Positions 54,975-64,000 of a DNA stretch of 64,000 nt are shown here, piece by piece (the stretch's first letter is position 1; the number at the start of each line of letters is the position of its first letter). The translations under genes were made by a program, and so were the position numbers. The notes below the pieces were generated by a model. That model was given only the letters and a program-made list of their open reading frames with translations. It ran no database searches and was not told where the DNA came from. Origin of the DNA: Trissonchulus latispiculum. Lineage: Eukaryota > Nematoda > Enoplea > Enoplida > Ironidae. The stretch covers positions 62,001 through 126,000 of the forward strand of contig JASAND010028082.1 in NCBI GenBank assembly GCA_030248195.1. The letters run 5' to 3'.

Positions 54975-55190
54975 ACTGTATTCGAAGACTATAATTCACA
55001 ACAACAAGTTGTGGCAACAAAGTGTTTGCCAAAAGGTCCCAAACCAAAACCTATGCATTTTAGGTTTTATGCATAGTCTCAAGCATAACAACGCTCTAGC
55101 TGGAAACGCTAGCAGTCAAATAAATTCAATGTAAACAACAGAAAGATCGGGAGAATTCCCGACACTCTCGCCAAGAGTCAACTAGAAGAT
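54975..55190. repeat. Dispersed repeat, copy 2
   Basis: Second copy of the repeat at 39490-39735, same orientation, moderately diverged. Confidence 0.5.
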
Positions 55191-55740
55191 CCTTCATAAA
55201 GCGGTGGGGGGGCCCGCTGATGGGAATTCTTCATGATTGGTATTCTATCGGCCAGATAGATTTTATCCGTAACAGAAAAGATAACCTCTCCAAGAGAGGA
55301 AGAGCTTGCCAAGTCCCGTTAGGTGAAAATTAAAATCCATCTTTATCAATAATGTTCGGGTCCATTGCCTTTCGCCAACCAGAAACAAATGATGGTTTAA
55401 GAGTGTACCAGTTCAGATACGTAATCCCCGTACGCTCTACCACTTGATCCAAGACATTCATTAACTTGGCAAACTTTTCGAGCCCTACTCTAATGCTCGT
55501 ACTCAACCTAACTACTAAGCACTACGGGGTAGGTAGGTACGCGCAAAAGGAAACGGCAGAACCTGAAGGAGACGTTGTTTCAGTCGACCTGTGAATAACA
55601 CCCTCGCCAAAGCTAAAGGAACAACGTGTGAAACCTACCCCGAATATAGTCAACAACCCCACAAAATACACGCTCAAACTAAACTAAGACTGCCAGAATT
55701 TGTCTAAACTACCTACCTACCTACCGAACAATAAAACTAA

Positions 55741-56596
55741 GAGAAAATTTTAGAACGATAGGTACCAACAAGAACATACACATAGGCCAATAAGAAACAA
55801 CGTGTGCGCAAAGTCTCCGGCAAGTAGCAGTGGTATATTTACTGATACTTCGTTTATGCTCATACATACGTTTAGACAATTGTCTTCCAGTCTTTCCAAC
55901 ATATTGCATGCCACAATCATCACACATGATCACGTAAACTAAGTTATGACTCTTGCAAGTCTCAGGCATAACCGTAGCGGGTGTACATACAGTGTTAAAG
56001 TTAATATTATTATTATAGTAACTACTAAATTGTGATCCATCCATATAAAGTTGGCAGCATTTACAGTTTTTCTTATTGCACGTCCTACCAGTACTAACTG
56101 CTAAGTTGCCCAGTTTATCTCCGTTCACAATCATGCAATCTTCAGTGTCGGCATGTGCCAGATTAGTTGAAAGATTAGGGATGTCAGAGTCGGCGTTCGT
56201 GTGCAGGTCCATGTCCGATTCCGTAGTTCCACCAGTGGGGCATATATTCTCCTCGCCCGCTACAGTGCCCCCCGGGGCATTTTCATTATTTGTACTAACC
56301 ATGGAAGAAAAGAACAGAAACAAAAGCCATATGGTCAAATCCAAGCCGTAGTCATAGCCACTGGGTGCCGACTCCGACGAATAACAATTGGCAGACAAGC
56401 GATCAGGCCTGATAAAACGATACAGTTTTTGGTACCAAGCCAAAATTAAAAACATAAGATTAACGTGTACAACACGACAGCCATAGGCAGGAGGAAGGAC
56501 CAGCCAGATGCCGTCCTGCCTAAAGGCTGAACAACAAAGAGAAAATTTTAGAACGATAGGTACCAATAAGAACATACACATAGGCCAATAAGAAAC
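55741..56596. repeat. 58-bp direct repeats flanking a partial PLE copy
   Basis: 55741-55798 and 56539-56596 match at all but one or two positions (gagaaaattttagaacgata...ccaataagaaac). They bracket the partial nuclease copy. Confidence 0.8.
55795..56300 (-). pseudogene. Partial copy of the GIY-YIG endonuclease of a Penelope-like element
   Basis: Within a minus-strand frame of 298 codons (56617-55721). Residues match the complete nuclease at 59326-59955 almost word for word: CNKKNCKCCQLYMDGSQFSS, CDDCGMQYVGKTGRQLSKRM and YEHKRSISKYTTATCRR. It then breaks off at CAH and runs into the flanking 58-bp repeat. The unrelated N-terminal part (56617-56270) is hydrophobic and is not nuclease. Partial tandem copies like this are common for Penelope-like elements. 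Confidence 0.75.
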
Positions 56597-56639
56597 ATAA
56601 TAATATATTCTGTGCATAAAACATCCTTGGGGTAGCGAT

Positions 56640-57050
56640 TACCATGCATAAGCAAGCTACCCAAAATACTGAGGGTACAATAGATAACAAATATGAATCA
56701 ACCCCTACGATGTGATACAGACACAGTCATACAGGTTAGGTGCATTCACTCGCTGACCACTCTGCCAGACTGATACTAGTATTCGGCGGGCGTCGTCAGT
56801 GGCGTACCGACATACTAGTTGCAGCTTTAGGTTTTTTGAGCCCCCTGATTGAAAAGGAATTGAAAAGCGTTTCTGCCCTGTGGTCCCATTCACACGTGTT
56901 GTTTAGTGTTTACATGCAAACAAAAAACATAGACCCCGATCTCATTGCTGAGACAGGTAAGTATAAGTAGAGAGTATTTCCAGGCAAGCCTGGTAAGCAG
57001 TACGCACAAAGCGTAATATTTTTTGAAATAAGTCAAATAAATACCATACA
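56640..57050. other. No gene recognised
   Basis: Between the RT stop and the partial nuclease copy, presumably the 3' untranslated region of the PLE and the junction to the next partial copy. Confidence 0.4.
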
Positions 57051-57057
57051 TTCTTAA

Positions 57058-58931
57058 TTAATTTCTTACGTTCCTTTCATCAGTAAGTTGGAATTTTTCT
57101 TTGATCCATGTTTGCTGTTTAAGTGTTTTGTCTAGGCTGCGTAAGAACATCTTCTTTGAATGTCCTCTATTCAGACAAGTTTCAAATAGATCTTTATAGT
57201 TTTTTCTGAGATGAATTAATTTGTCATTTATTTCACAGATTCGTGTTAATTGATAAATTATTGTATTTTTCATGATTTTACTGGATATATTAGAGTCTGT
57301 GGGAGGGAATTTGTAAGTACAAAAATCGAAACCTTCCCTTTTGTCATGCATTTTAGTAGTGAAAGTTTCATTAGAGATACTTATGTTTAAGTCCAGTACA
57401 TTAGCTTCTTTATTACTTGAATTAACTTTATTTAGTTCTAAATCTGGGGGATAAATTTTAGTTTGATTTTTTTCCAAGACGTTGTGATCATTAATGGTTG
57501 TGATATCGTCAATGTATCTATATACGTAGATAAGAAACTTAGCCAGGTGTGAATTATCTTTATCGGTTATAAATTTATGCTCAAAATAGTTTAAGGTTAG
57601 ATTAGCTATAGTTGGGGCAGCATTTGTTCCCATTGGTATACCAATTTGTTGAAGAAACAATTTGTTGCCCATTTTAAAGTAAGTGTTTTCTATTAAAAAC
57701 TGTAACATATTTATAATATCGGCGTTAGTGTATGTAGTATATTTAGGTGCACCGTTTCCCCAATACGCTTTGCCATATCGTATATGAATACGGTTAGTCA
57801 CGTCGTTGTTTGGCTTAAAGCAGAAATGATAGTGTTATGCTGCAATGTAGTATGCAAGGTAGTAAAGTCATAAGTATTAATTGTTTGGGCCATTTTATTT
57901 CCATTTAACTGTTTTAGTGTTTTTAGTATAGGTTTATTGCTATCGATGATCCAAAAAGGATTACAGTTTGTAGTACATTCCAATATTTTACTTCGCCTTT
58001 TTCTACTTATGGAAATAAGCTTGAGTATTTTATCTAGAGTAATTGAAAGAGGACTGCAAGAAGTGTTACGACTAGCTATTATAGTTGTGAATTTTATAGG
58101 AGTTTTGTGAAATTTTGGAATTATATAGATAAATGGTAGTTTGTTGTTGTCATTACAGCTGATATTAAGAGATTTACAAAATGCATTTATTCTACTTATT
58201 ATACTATTTTCATTATCTGGTTGAATTTCACGATAAGTGTTGTTGTTTGTAGTATTTAGTATTCCTAGTTCCTTAAAGACAGAATAAATGTAAAATTCTT
58301 TACAAATGATAGCTATATTTTGTGATGCCTTATCTACAGGAGTAAACACAAACTTTTCCTTATAACTGCTTAATAAGTGATGTAAGTCGTATGTTTGATA
58401 TGGGCTATTACCAATAGTAGCATTCTTTATGAAAGACGAAATTTCTGTTTTTACCTTATTACCCCATATATGAAGCCTTCGATTATCCCAATGACATTTC
58501 CTAATTATTTTTTCAATATATTTATTGATTCCTCCATAAGTATCCTTAATAGTTTGTAGTTTGCAAGATTTTTGTGGAATTCTATACTTAGGACCTTTAC
58601 TGAGCAAGGATTCTAATGTATCATTTTCTAATACTTTATAATTACCAGTAATTATATGGTTGTGAACACTATCCTTAAATTGAGATTGATGGCAATCGCA
58701 TGAAAAACCATTTTCGAAATAAGATTTCAAGCATACATCACAATCGAGGGAGTTTATAGCATCCTTATTATTAATTATTTCATTTGCAATAGGTTTTTTA
58801 TATTTGAAATAAACTGAGGGATTGTGTGCTTGCGTTCTACTATTTAAGTAAGACCAATATTGTTTACACTTATCAAATAAAGACTGAAAATTTACCTTAT
58901 CTATTAGCTTGTTACTAAAATCTATGATCAT
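57058..58931 (-). pseudogene. Reverse transcriptase of the PLE, frameshifted
   Basis: Two frames overlap by four bases (58931-57798 and 57801-57058). Motifs in order: LPFIYIIPKFHKTPIKFTTI (the 'PKiHKp....RpI' element), YDFTTLHTTL with palm motif A Asp, then QQIGIPMGTNAAPTIANLTL (motif B) and YRYIDDITT (motif C with the catalytic DD). The coding region begins upstream of 58931 because similarity extends into the linker. Palm residues are intact but one frameshift at 57798 lies between motifs A and B. Confidence 0.85.
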
Positions 58932-59325
58932 GAAATCTCTTTTGGTTTTTCGAGAAATTGTTTTATCCTCTACACGACAGTTAATTATATCCTTAATAAA
59001 GTCATAGATAGGATTAGAATTATCCTGTTCGAGAACTTCTATTATCTTTTTAATCTGTCTTATACCTGTCTGTGCGAGAACCTTTAAGGATAAGACAAGT
59101 TAATAATATATAGTTGTCGTTTATTACCAATTACCAAACTTTTAATTTCGTCAGTTGTAAAGACTTAGAATTTTTTCTATTTCTATTTGTTCTGTTTTTG
59201 TTATTGGAGCTGGTAACGTTAATATTCTTTTTTATCAATAAATTATGTAAAACAGAAAATTTAGTGTTTTCTCCTCGTAATAGTTCATTTAGACCATATG
59301 GATACTTAGTTTTTAAACGTCTTAT

Positions 59326-59955
59326 TCAATAAGCTTCTCTATGTCTTCTAATTTTTCTGTCCAGAACTTTGTCACCTGTTTCTGGTAACACTTCAATCAC
59401 TTGTACATGAAATGTCTTGCAGTTGCCTGTATTAATGTGTGCGGAAAATCTCCGGCAAGTAGCAGTGGTATATTTACTGAAACTTCGTTTATGCTCATAC
59501 ATACGTTTAGACAATTGTCTTCCAGTCTCTCCAACATATTGCATGCCACAATCATCACACGTGATCACGTAAACTAAGTTATGACTCTTGCAAGTCGCAG
59601 GCATAACCGTAGCGGGTGTACATACATTAAAGTTAATATTATTATAGTAGCTACTAAATTGTGATCCATCCATATAAAGTTGGCAGCATTTACAGTTTTT
59701 CTTATTGCACGTCCTACCAGTACTAACTGCTAAGTTGTCCAGTTTATCTCCGTTCACAATCATGCAATCTTCAGTGTCGACATGTACCAGATTAGTTGAA
59801 AGATTAGGGATGTCGGAGTCGGCGTTCGTGTGCAGGTCCAAGTCCGATTCCGTTGTTCCACCAGTGGGGCATATAAGCCCTAACCTGCAATCAGATGGAG
59901 ACCTAAATTTTACCGTAAGTTTTGCAACTCTAGCTAACAAAGAAATACAAAACAA
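59326..59955 (-). pseudogene. GIY-YIG endonuclease domain of the PLE
   Basis: A 209-codon frame. An acidic leader (CPTGGTTESDLDLHTNADSD) is followed by a cysteine cluster CNKKNCKCC, then the nuclease: HNLVYVITCDDCGMQYVGET as the GIY...YVG strand pair, GRQLSKRMYEHKR with the catalytic Arg, then a conserved C-terminal RRHREAY. A TGA stands where the family has Trp (EAY-W-IR), ending the frame early. The domain nicks target DNA to prime reverse transcription. Confidence 0.8.
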
Positions 59956-59959
59956 TTAA

Positions 59960-60630
59960 AGAGTATCTTTTACAGACGAGATGAGCACGTACAAATAATA
60001 TCCAAGTTAATTTTACAGGCTACCAGAAAAATGTCACCAACTTACGCAACTCCAAACAGGAAGACAATGTTAAGATCCATAAATAATGAGGACACTAATC
60101 AGAAATATAGGAAGGAGGACTGATCTGGCCGGAACGACCAGACCTGGGGACAAAGAGAAGGGGGCAATTAAACAGGCAGAATAGCATAGAAAAAACACTG
60201 GGACACTCTAGGTCGACTAGCAGTGAGAGAGAAGCATAAGTATATATAGAGAAACAACATTGTGGGGAATCGATAACGTGTAAATATGTATATATAGAAA
60301 ACTACACGAAAACCCGACCGCTCTGTATCAAAGAAAAGCTCAAGACTGACTACTTTTCATTCTTGCATCAGACCACCCCCTAAGTAGCCAATCAAAGAAG
60401 GCCTATTGATTTCGAAAGACTCTTGGTAGATTTTGGTTGGTCGAAGATTCCTATCAAGTTTGCTCTGGATGACAGCGCCGCCTAGCGGCTGAATAAAAAC
60501 AAGACATAAAAAACCAGCATGAGAAGCAATCTTAACACGTGAATTTCACAATAATTTTCAACATAACTAACATTCACACCTAAGTTTACATACCAAACAC
60601 CCTAAAAATACCCACCCATTTCACCCATTT
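59960..60630. other. No gene recognised
   Basis: Upstream side of the PLE. Probably its 5' region. No coding motif found. Confidence 0.4.
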
Positions 60631-60631
60631 C

Positions 60632-60780
<149 letters not shown>

Positions 60781-60789
60781 CCTGGTATA

Positions 60790-61180
60790 AAATCTCGTAA
60801 AATAATACAGAGTTGCCAGATTTCGAAACCTCCTTCTACTAAAAATGGAGCTAGCTTTATATGATGAACATATAGCTTAGAGACAGTACTCCATGCCTGC
60901 ATGTGTTAATATATATATAACCCGCAGCAATCATTCCGTCTCCAGGCGGAATAAAAAAATACCTAAAAATTTCTGTACTGCGCTAGGCTTAGCAGAATCA
61001 AGCCATCTTTGGCACATTTATTGACAACTATAAGGAGTTATTAAACTAAGTTATATTATGTCACTTGCAGAAGAGCTGTTAATATTTACTGCTAACTAAC
61101 AAAACAAAGATCATATATGGCTAATGGTATCAAATATGTTTATAGAAAGCAATCGCTGTTCTTTAGGTTACGTCTAAGTT
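60790..61180. other. No gene recognised
   Basis: AT-rich spacer between the microsatellite and the GC-rich repeat. Confidence 0.4.
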
Positions 61181-61185
61181 CATCC

Positions 61186-62376
61186 TGGAGCCCGCTACAC
61201 GGCCCGGTCAGACCGGCCCGGAGCCCGCTACAAGGCCCGGACGGTCCGAACCAATGCCGATATGTAATTCGAAATCGAAATCTGACAGCTCAAATTTACG
61301 CACACAGATTTCCCTTTTAGGGAATCTTTTATTATACAAGCAGCTTTGTAACATGATTTATGGGTTATGGTTTAACCACGTCTTTTAGTCTTAGCCTTAA
61401 TATATATATCTGATGTCGCGTAAATTTAAACTTATGTGAAAATCTCAAGTTTAATACCTTATACCGTTGCAGCAAATGTTTTACCCTACTCACGATGGTG
61501 CTTAACTTCCGAAACTTGATTTACTGCATCAGAATGTAAAATAATTACTGTCGATTTGCCCGTTTATGACCCCTTCTAATTTCCTGAAATTCGACTTAGA
61601 CGACTTAGCTAAAAAGACAATTATCGTCTGTGATTAAGCCATCAAGCGATTGCTCAATGAGTAATATAATATATAATTATATAATGATTGAAGGAACAAC
61701 CAATGTCCCATTGTAGAAGCATCGCAAATAATTTGCTTGAAAGTAAAAGAATAAATTTAGATTAATATACTTTTCCTTGTTATGCAAGCTCACAACTCAA
61801 ATTGTTCCGGATCGCGCCTAATGTGAGTGGATTTTGAAAGCCACGCGCGTTACTTTCACAGCTATGGCCGACGGCATGCCAGTTTGGCACTTCTCTGGGC
61901 CGCTGAACAAAACTACTCAATTGGCATTCAGAAACCATCAAATCAAAACAAATTTAAGTAAAAAGTAATTCTTTTAGGACAAAGAAATTATAGAAGAAGC
62001 ATTTTCGCAAATCCGTTGTCTCATCACGCCACCAAATCTTCATTTAGATGTGAACAAATGAGAAAGTAATTTGGCTTTTAGCTATACATTCTACATGTAA
62101 TTGTGCAATAGACAGGCGATAAAACACTAACTGTATACTTGGTCACGATTAGCCCGGTGAGCCCGGTGGGCCCGGTGAGCCCTGTAAGCCCGGTGAGCCC
62201 TGTAAGCCCGGTGAGCCCGGTGGGGCCGGTGGTTTCACCGGGCCTTGTAGCGGGCCAGGCTTTTGAGACCCTCCGGGCCGGGCCCGGGCCGGGCTCAATC
62301 AAAAAACTCCCATGCCGGGCTTACTTCGGGCTGGCCCGGGCTCGGAGCCCGCTACACGGCCCGGGAACAGCCCTAG
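61186..62376. mobile_element. GC-rich GCCCGG repeat, possible hAT-like element
   Basis: agcccgctacacggcccgg occurs at about 61190 and again at about 62347. Between them, 62148-62230 is a short tandem array of gcccggtgagccc/gcccggtgggccc units. The right border read inversely is cagggctgttcccgggccgt, a start typical of hAT non-autonomous elements. The left border is not clear, and the AT-rich middle (61320-62140) may be unrelated DNA. Confidence 0.4.
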
Positions 62377-62429
62377 TTTCGTCATCAATATACGCATTGT
62401 CTTGTATTATTTCGGGGTCTTCGCTTCGT

Positions 62430-63941
62430 CCTTATTAATAATTTCGTTAGCTGCCAATTTTCTAGCTGCAGCTGTAATTCTACTGAAATAGCTGGCGATT
62501 TGTTGCCACTTCAAGTATTCGGAAGTTTGAGATCTTTTCTGGCGATCAGCAATTGTCTCAATTCTCAATTATTTTCAACTTGGTTCTGATCGACCCGCTA
62601 TCCAACCATACCTTGCGATACCTTTGATTGCAGGTAACTCAGTTGATTTTCGTTGAACCTCTTGAGTTTTCTGGCTGATGGCAATTCTATCCAGCAGGGC
62701 AGTTTTTTGTCGTTAGTGCTGCAGGACTGTCTATTTCATCAAGAATTTTTTGCATTTCCTGGAGTCGGGGATCGACTTGTAAATTTTCCACCTTTCGTTT
62801 GTAAACTGCGTAATCTTGAAGTGTCATTTTTTACTGGTTTCTTTTCTACTTCCTACTATTTTCCTACTTCAACATGTTTTTCAAAATTGTGATAACAAAA
62901 AACTTTTATGGACCCAGTTTCTGGGTATTCAAACATAGCGTTGCCAACTCCAGACTCCTCAGGTGGTGCACCGTCGTTGGAAACCCCACCTTGATTATCA
63001 CTCTCTGCCGCATATGGAAGCTTTCACTGGTCTGGACCTGCCTCGTTGTTGACACCGTACCGCCCAGTGTTCACTGTAAATGTAGTTTGAAGATATCGAC
63101 CATACCAGAACTTAGAAGGCACTTCCATTCCTACTCCAATATCCACATGCCTCCAGACCGTTAGCTTAAGCTGCACAAATTTTCGCCTTCCGCTTAGTTG
63201 CAGGGATGCTTATTAAGTAAGTAAATAAGTGTAAGAGTAAGTGGAGATGGCTGGAATTCGTGATTTTAGTGTTTTAGAGAGTTCGTGAGTGACTATACCG
63301 CTGAAAAACTATACTGATTTCAGCCTGCCATACGATCCAGCAACTGCAATAAATTTAGCAACGTTTGTACAGCGATTATTTTCCTCAATAAACAGTCTGA
63401 CATGACGTTTAGTAGTTGCAGCCATTCTGTCCGCTGGTCCTTTCCCGCTAGGTCCTCGCTGAACGTCCACCATATAACTGTAATTCCAGTACTTTCCGAC
63501 ATTGTTAGCATTGAAGTAATAGTTGGCGCTGAGTGATAACATCCTGCATTGTCACTTCTTGCTTGCTGATCCAACGCAACTTACTGCTTTCACTTATGTT
63601 AGGACATGGCGGCAGATTGCCACAACAACAATTCCGTCTTGCTTTACGTGCTCGTCAAATGCATGGATAAAGGTTCTGGCATAATAACAGTTTGAGATTC
63701 TTCAGTATCTGCATACTATGAAAAACCCTGAACATTTTACATGAACGACGCAGATGTGCCAAGAAATCCCAGTTTTGCCGTACCATGCTGACTGCTCTTC
63801 CCTTCCTGATGTAGAAATAAACTTCATGGCCCAATCATCATCATCATCAGTAAATATTAACAGGTCTTCTGCAAGTGTCATAATATAACTTAGTTTAAAT
63901 ACATAGTAATTGTATGTCAAAACAGTGTTAACACTGCTCAT
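62430..63941 (-). pseudogene. Decayed C2H2/transposase-like protein of an invertebrate repeat family
   Basis: Pieces in several minus-strand frames follow one order. DWAMKFIST-REEQSAWYGK then GISWHICVV (63860-63760). HVKQDGIVVVAICRHVLT near 63650-63600. SDNAGCYHSAPTI and TGITVIWWTFSE (63555-63465), switching frame to PSGKGPADRMAATTKRHVRL (63450-63390). Then a degraded zinc finger FEYPETGSIKVF...FEKHVEVGK (62935-62850), and QQIASYFSRITAAAR near 62500-62460. I associate this combination with a widespread uncharacterised, transposon-like protein family of marine invertebrates; the name and catalytic role are uncertain. Stops and frameshifts are frequent. Its N-terminus is probably beyond the window. 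Confidence 0.5.
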
Positions 63942-64000
63942 TCTAGCTGTGTCACTGTCAAAACACCCATTGCAACATTGTTACTTGATCGTGCGTATAG

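Larger units (their letters stand above)
57058..59955 (-). mobile_element. Penelope-like retroelement with N-terminal GIY-YIG (Naiad-type)
   Basis: Read on the minus strand: nuclease (59955-59326), linker, then reverse transcriptase (about 59100-57058). After the nuclease's in-frame TGA the frame continues with IRRLKTKYPYGLNE, the normal end of a GIY-YIG domain, and coding similarity then runs on (IKKIIEVLEQDNSNP) into the RT. So nuclease and RT were one polypeptide with the nuclease first. That domain order, with a CNKKNCKCC cysteine cluster before GIY-YIG, is the one described for the permuted Naiad clade; canonical Penelope has the nuclease last. Several frameshifts make this copy inactive. 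Confidence 0.75.

Noticed and set aside
55200..55345. Possible hammerhead ribozyme near ctgatgg and aagtcccgttaggtgaaaa
   Set aside because: Penelope-like elements can carry hammerheads, and a stem-like gtcccgttagg followed by gaaa is present, but the CTGATGA core is not adjacent and stems I/III could not be drawn.

Overview
This is 64 kb of AT-rich, intron-containing animal DNA. An innexin-family gene, a DEG/ENaC sodium channel split over many small exons, consensus GT-AG splice sites, and invertebrate-type mobile elements (a Maverick/Polinton, a Penelope-like element with a GIY-YIG nuclease, Harbinger, Gypsy and many fold-back MITEs) point to an invertebrate metazoan. The sequence does not name the species.

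Left part (1-29 kb): a single-exon secreted cysteine-rich protein lies at 779-1600 (+). On the minus strand, nine exons between 12664 and 3164 spell the extracellular and second-membrane half of a DEG/ENaC channel. Eight of the eight internal junctions agree in reading phase. Directly upstream on the same strand, 13.6-17.1 kb is a giant Ser/Thr-rich exon of 13-residue repeats, which may belong to the same gene. A cysteine-rich terminal exon sits at 20.2-20.5 kb. The rest is introns and non-coding DNA with Harbinger, MITE and TTAA-flanked element remnants.

Centre (29.9-49.2 kb): a decayed Maverick/Polinton (adintovirus-like) element of about 19.3 kb, bounded by inverted copies of a ~175-bp repeat. 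On the plus strand it carries, in order, a basic core-like protein, a conserved virion-associated ORF, an integrase tail, a penton-like ORF, a pVI-like ORF, a major capsid protein and an adenain-like protease. On the minus strand it carries a protein-primed DNA polymerase with N-terminal zinc fingers. Between and beyond these are genes not usually listed for such elements: a TATA-binding-protein-like gene with all four intercalating phenylalanines, an intact intronless innexin with its own TATA box, and a RING-H2 ORF. At least four younger transposons interrupt its genes, and the polymerase is broken by inverted duplications and loss of its palm.

Right part (49.2-64 kb): a Gypsy reverse-transcriptase fragment abuts a second, much better preserved Polinton polymerase that lacks its N-terminus. 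After that come a TTAA-flanked element (second copy of one at 26 kb), a 421-bp fold-back MITE with a 5-bp target duplication, a Penelope-like element of the permuted (Naiad-type) kind with the nuclease in front of the reverse transcriptase, a partial second nuclease copy, a long GT microsatellite, a GC-rich hAT-like repeat, and a decayed zinc-finger/transposase-like pseudogene that runs towards the right edge.
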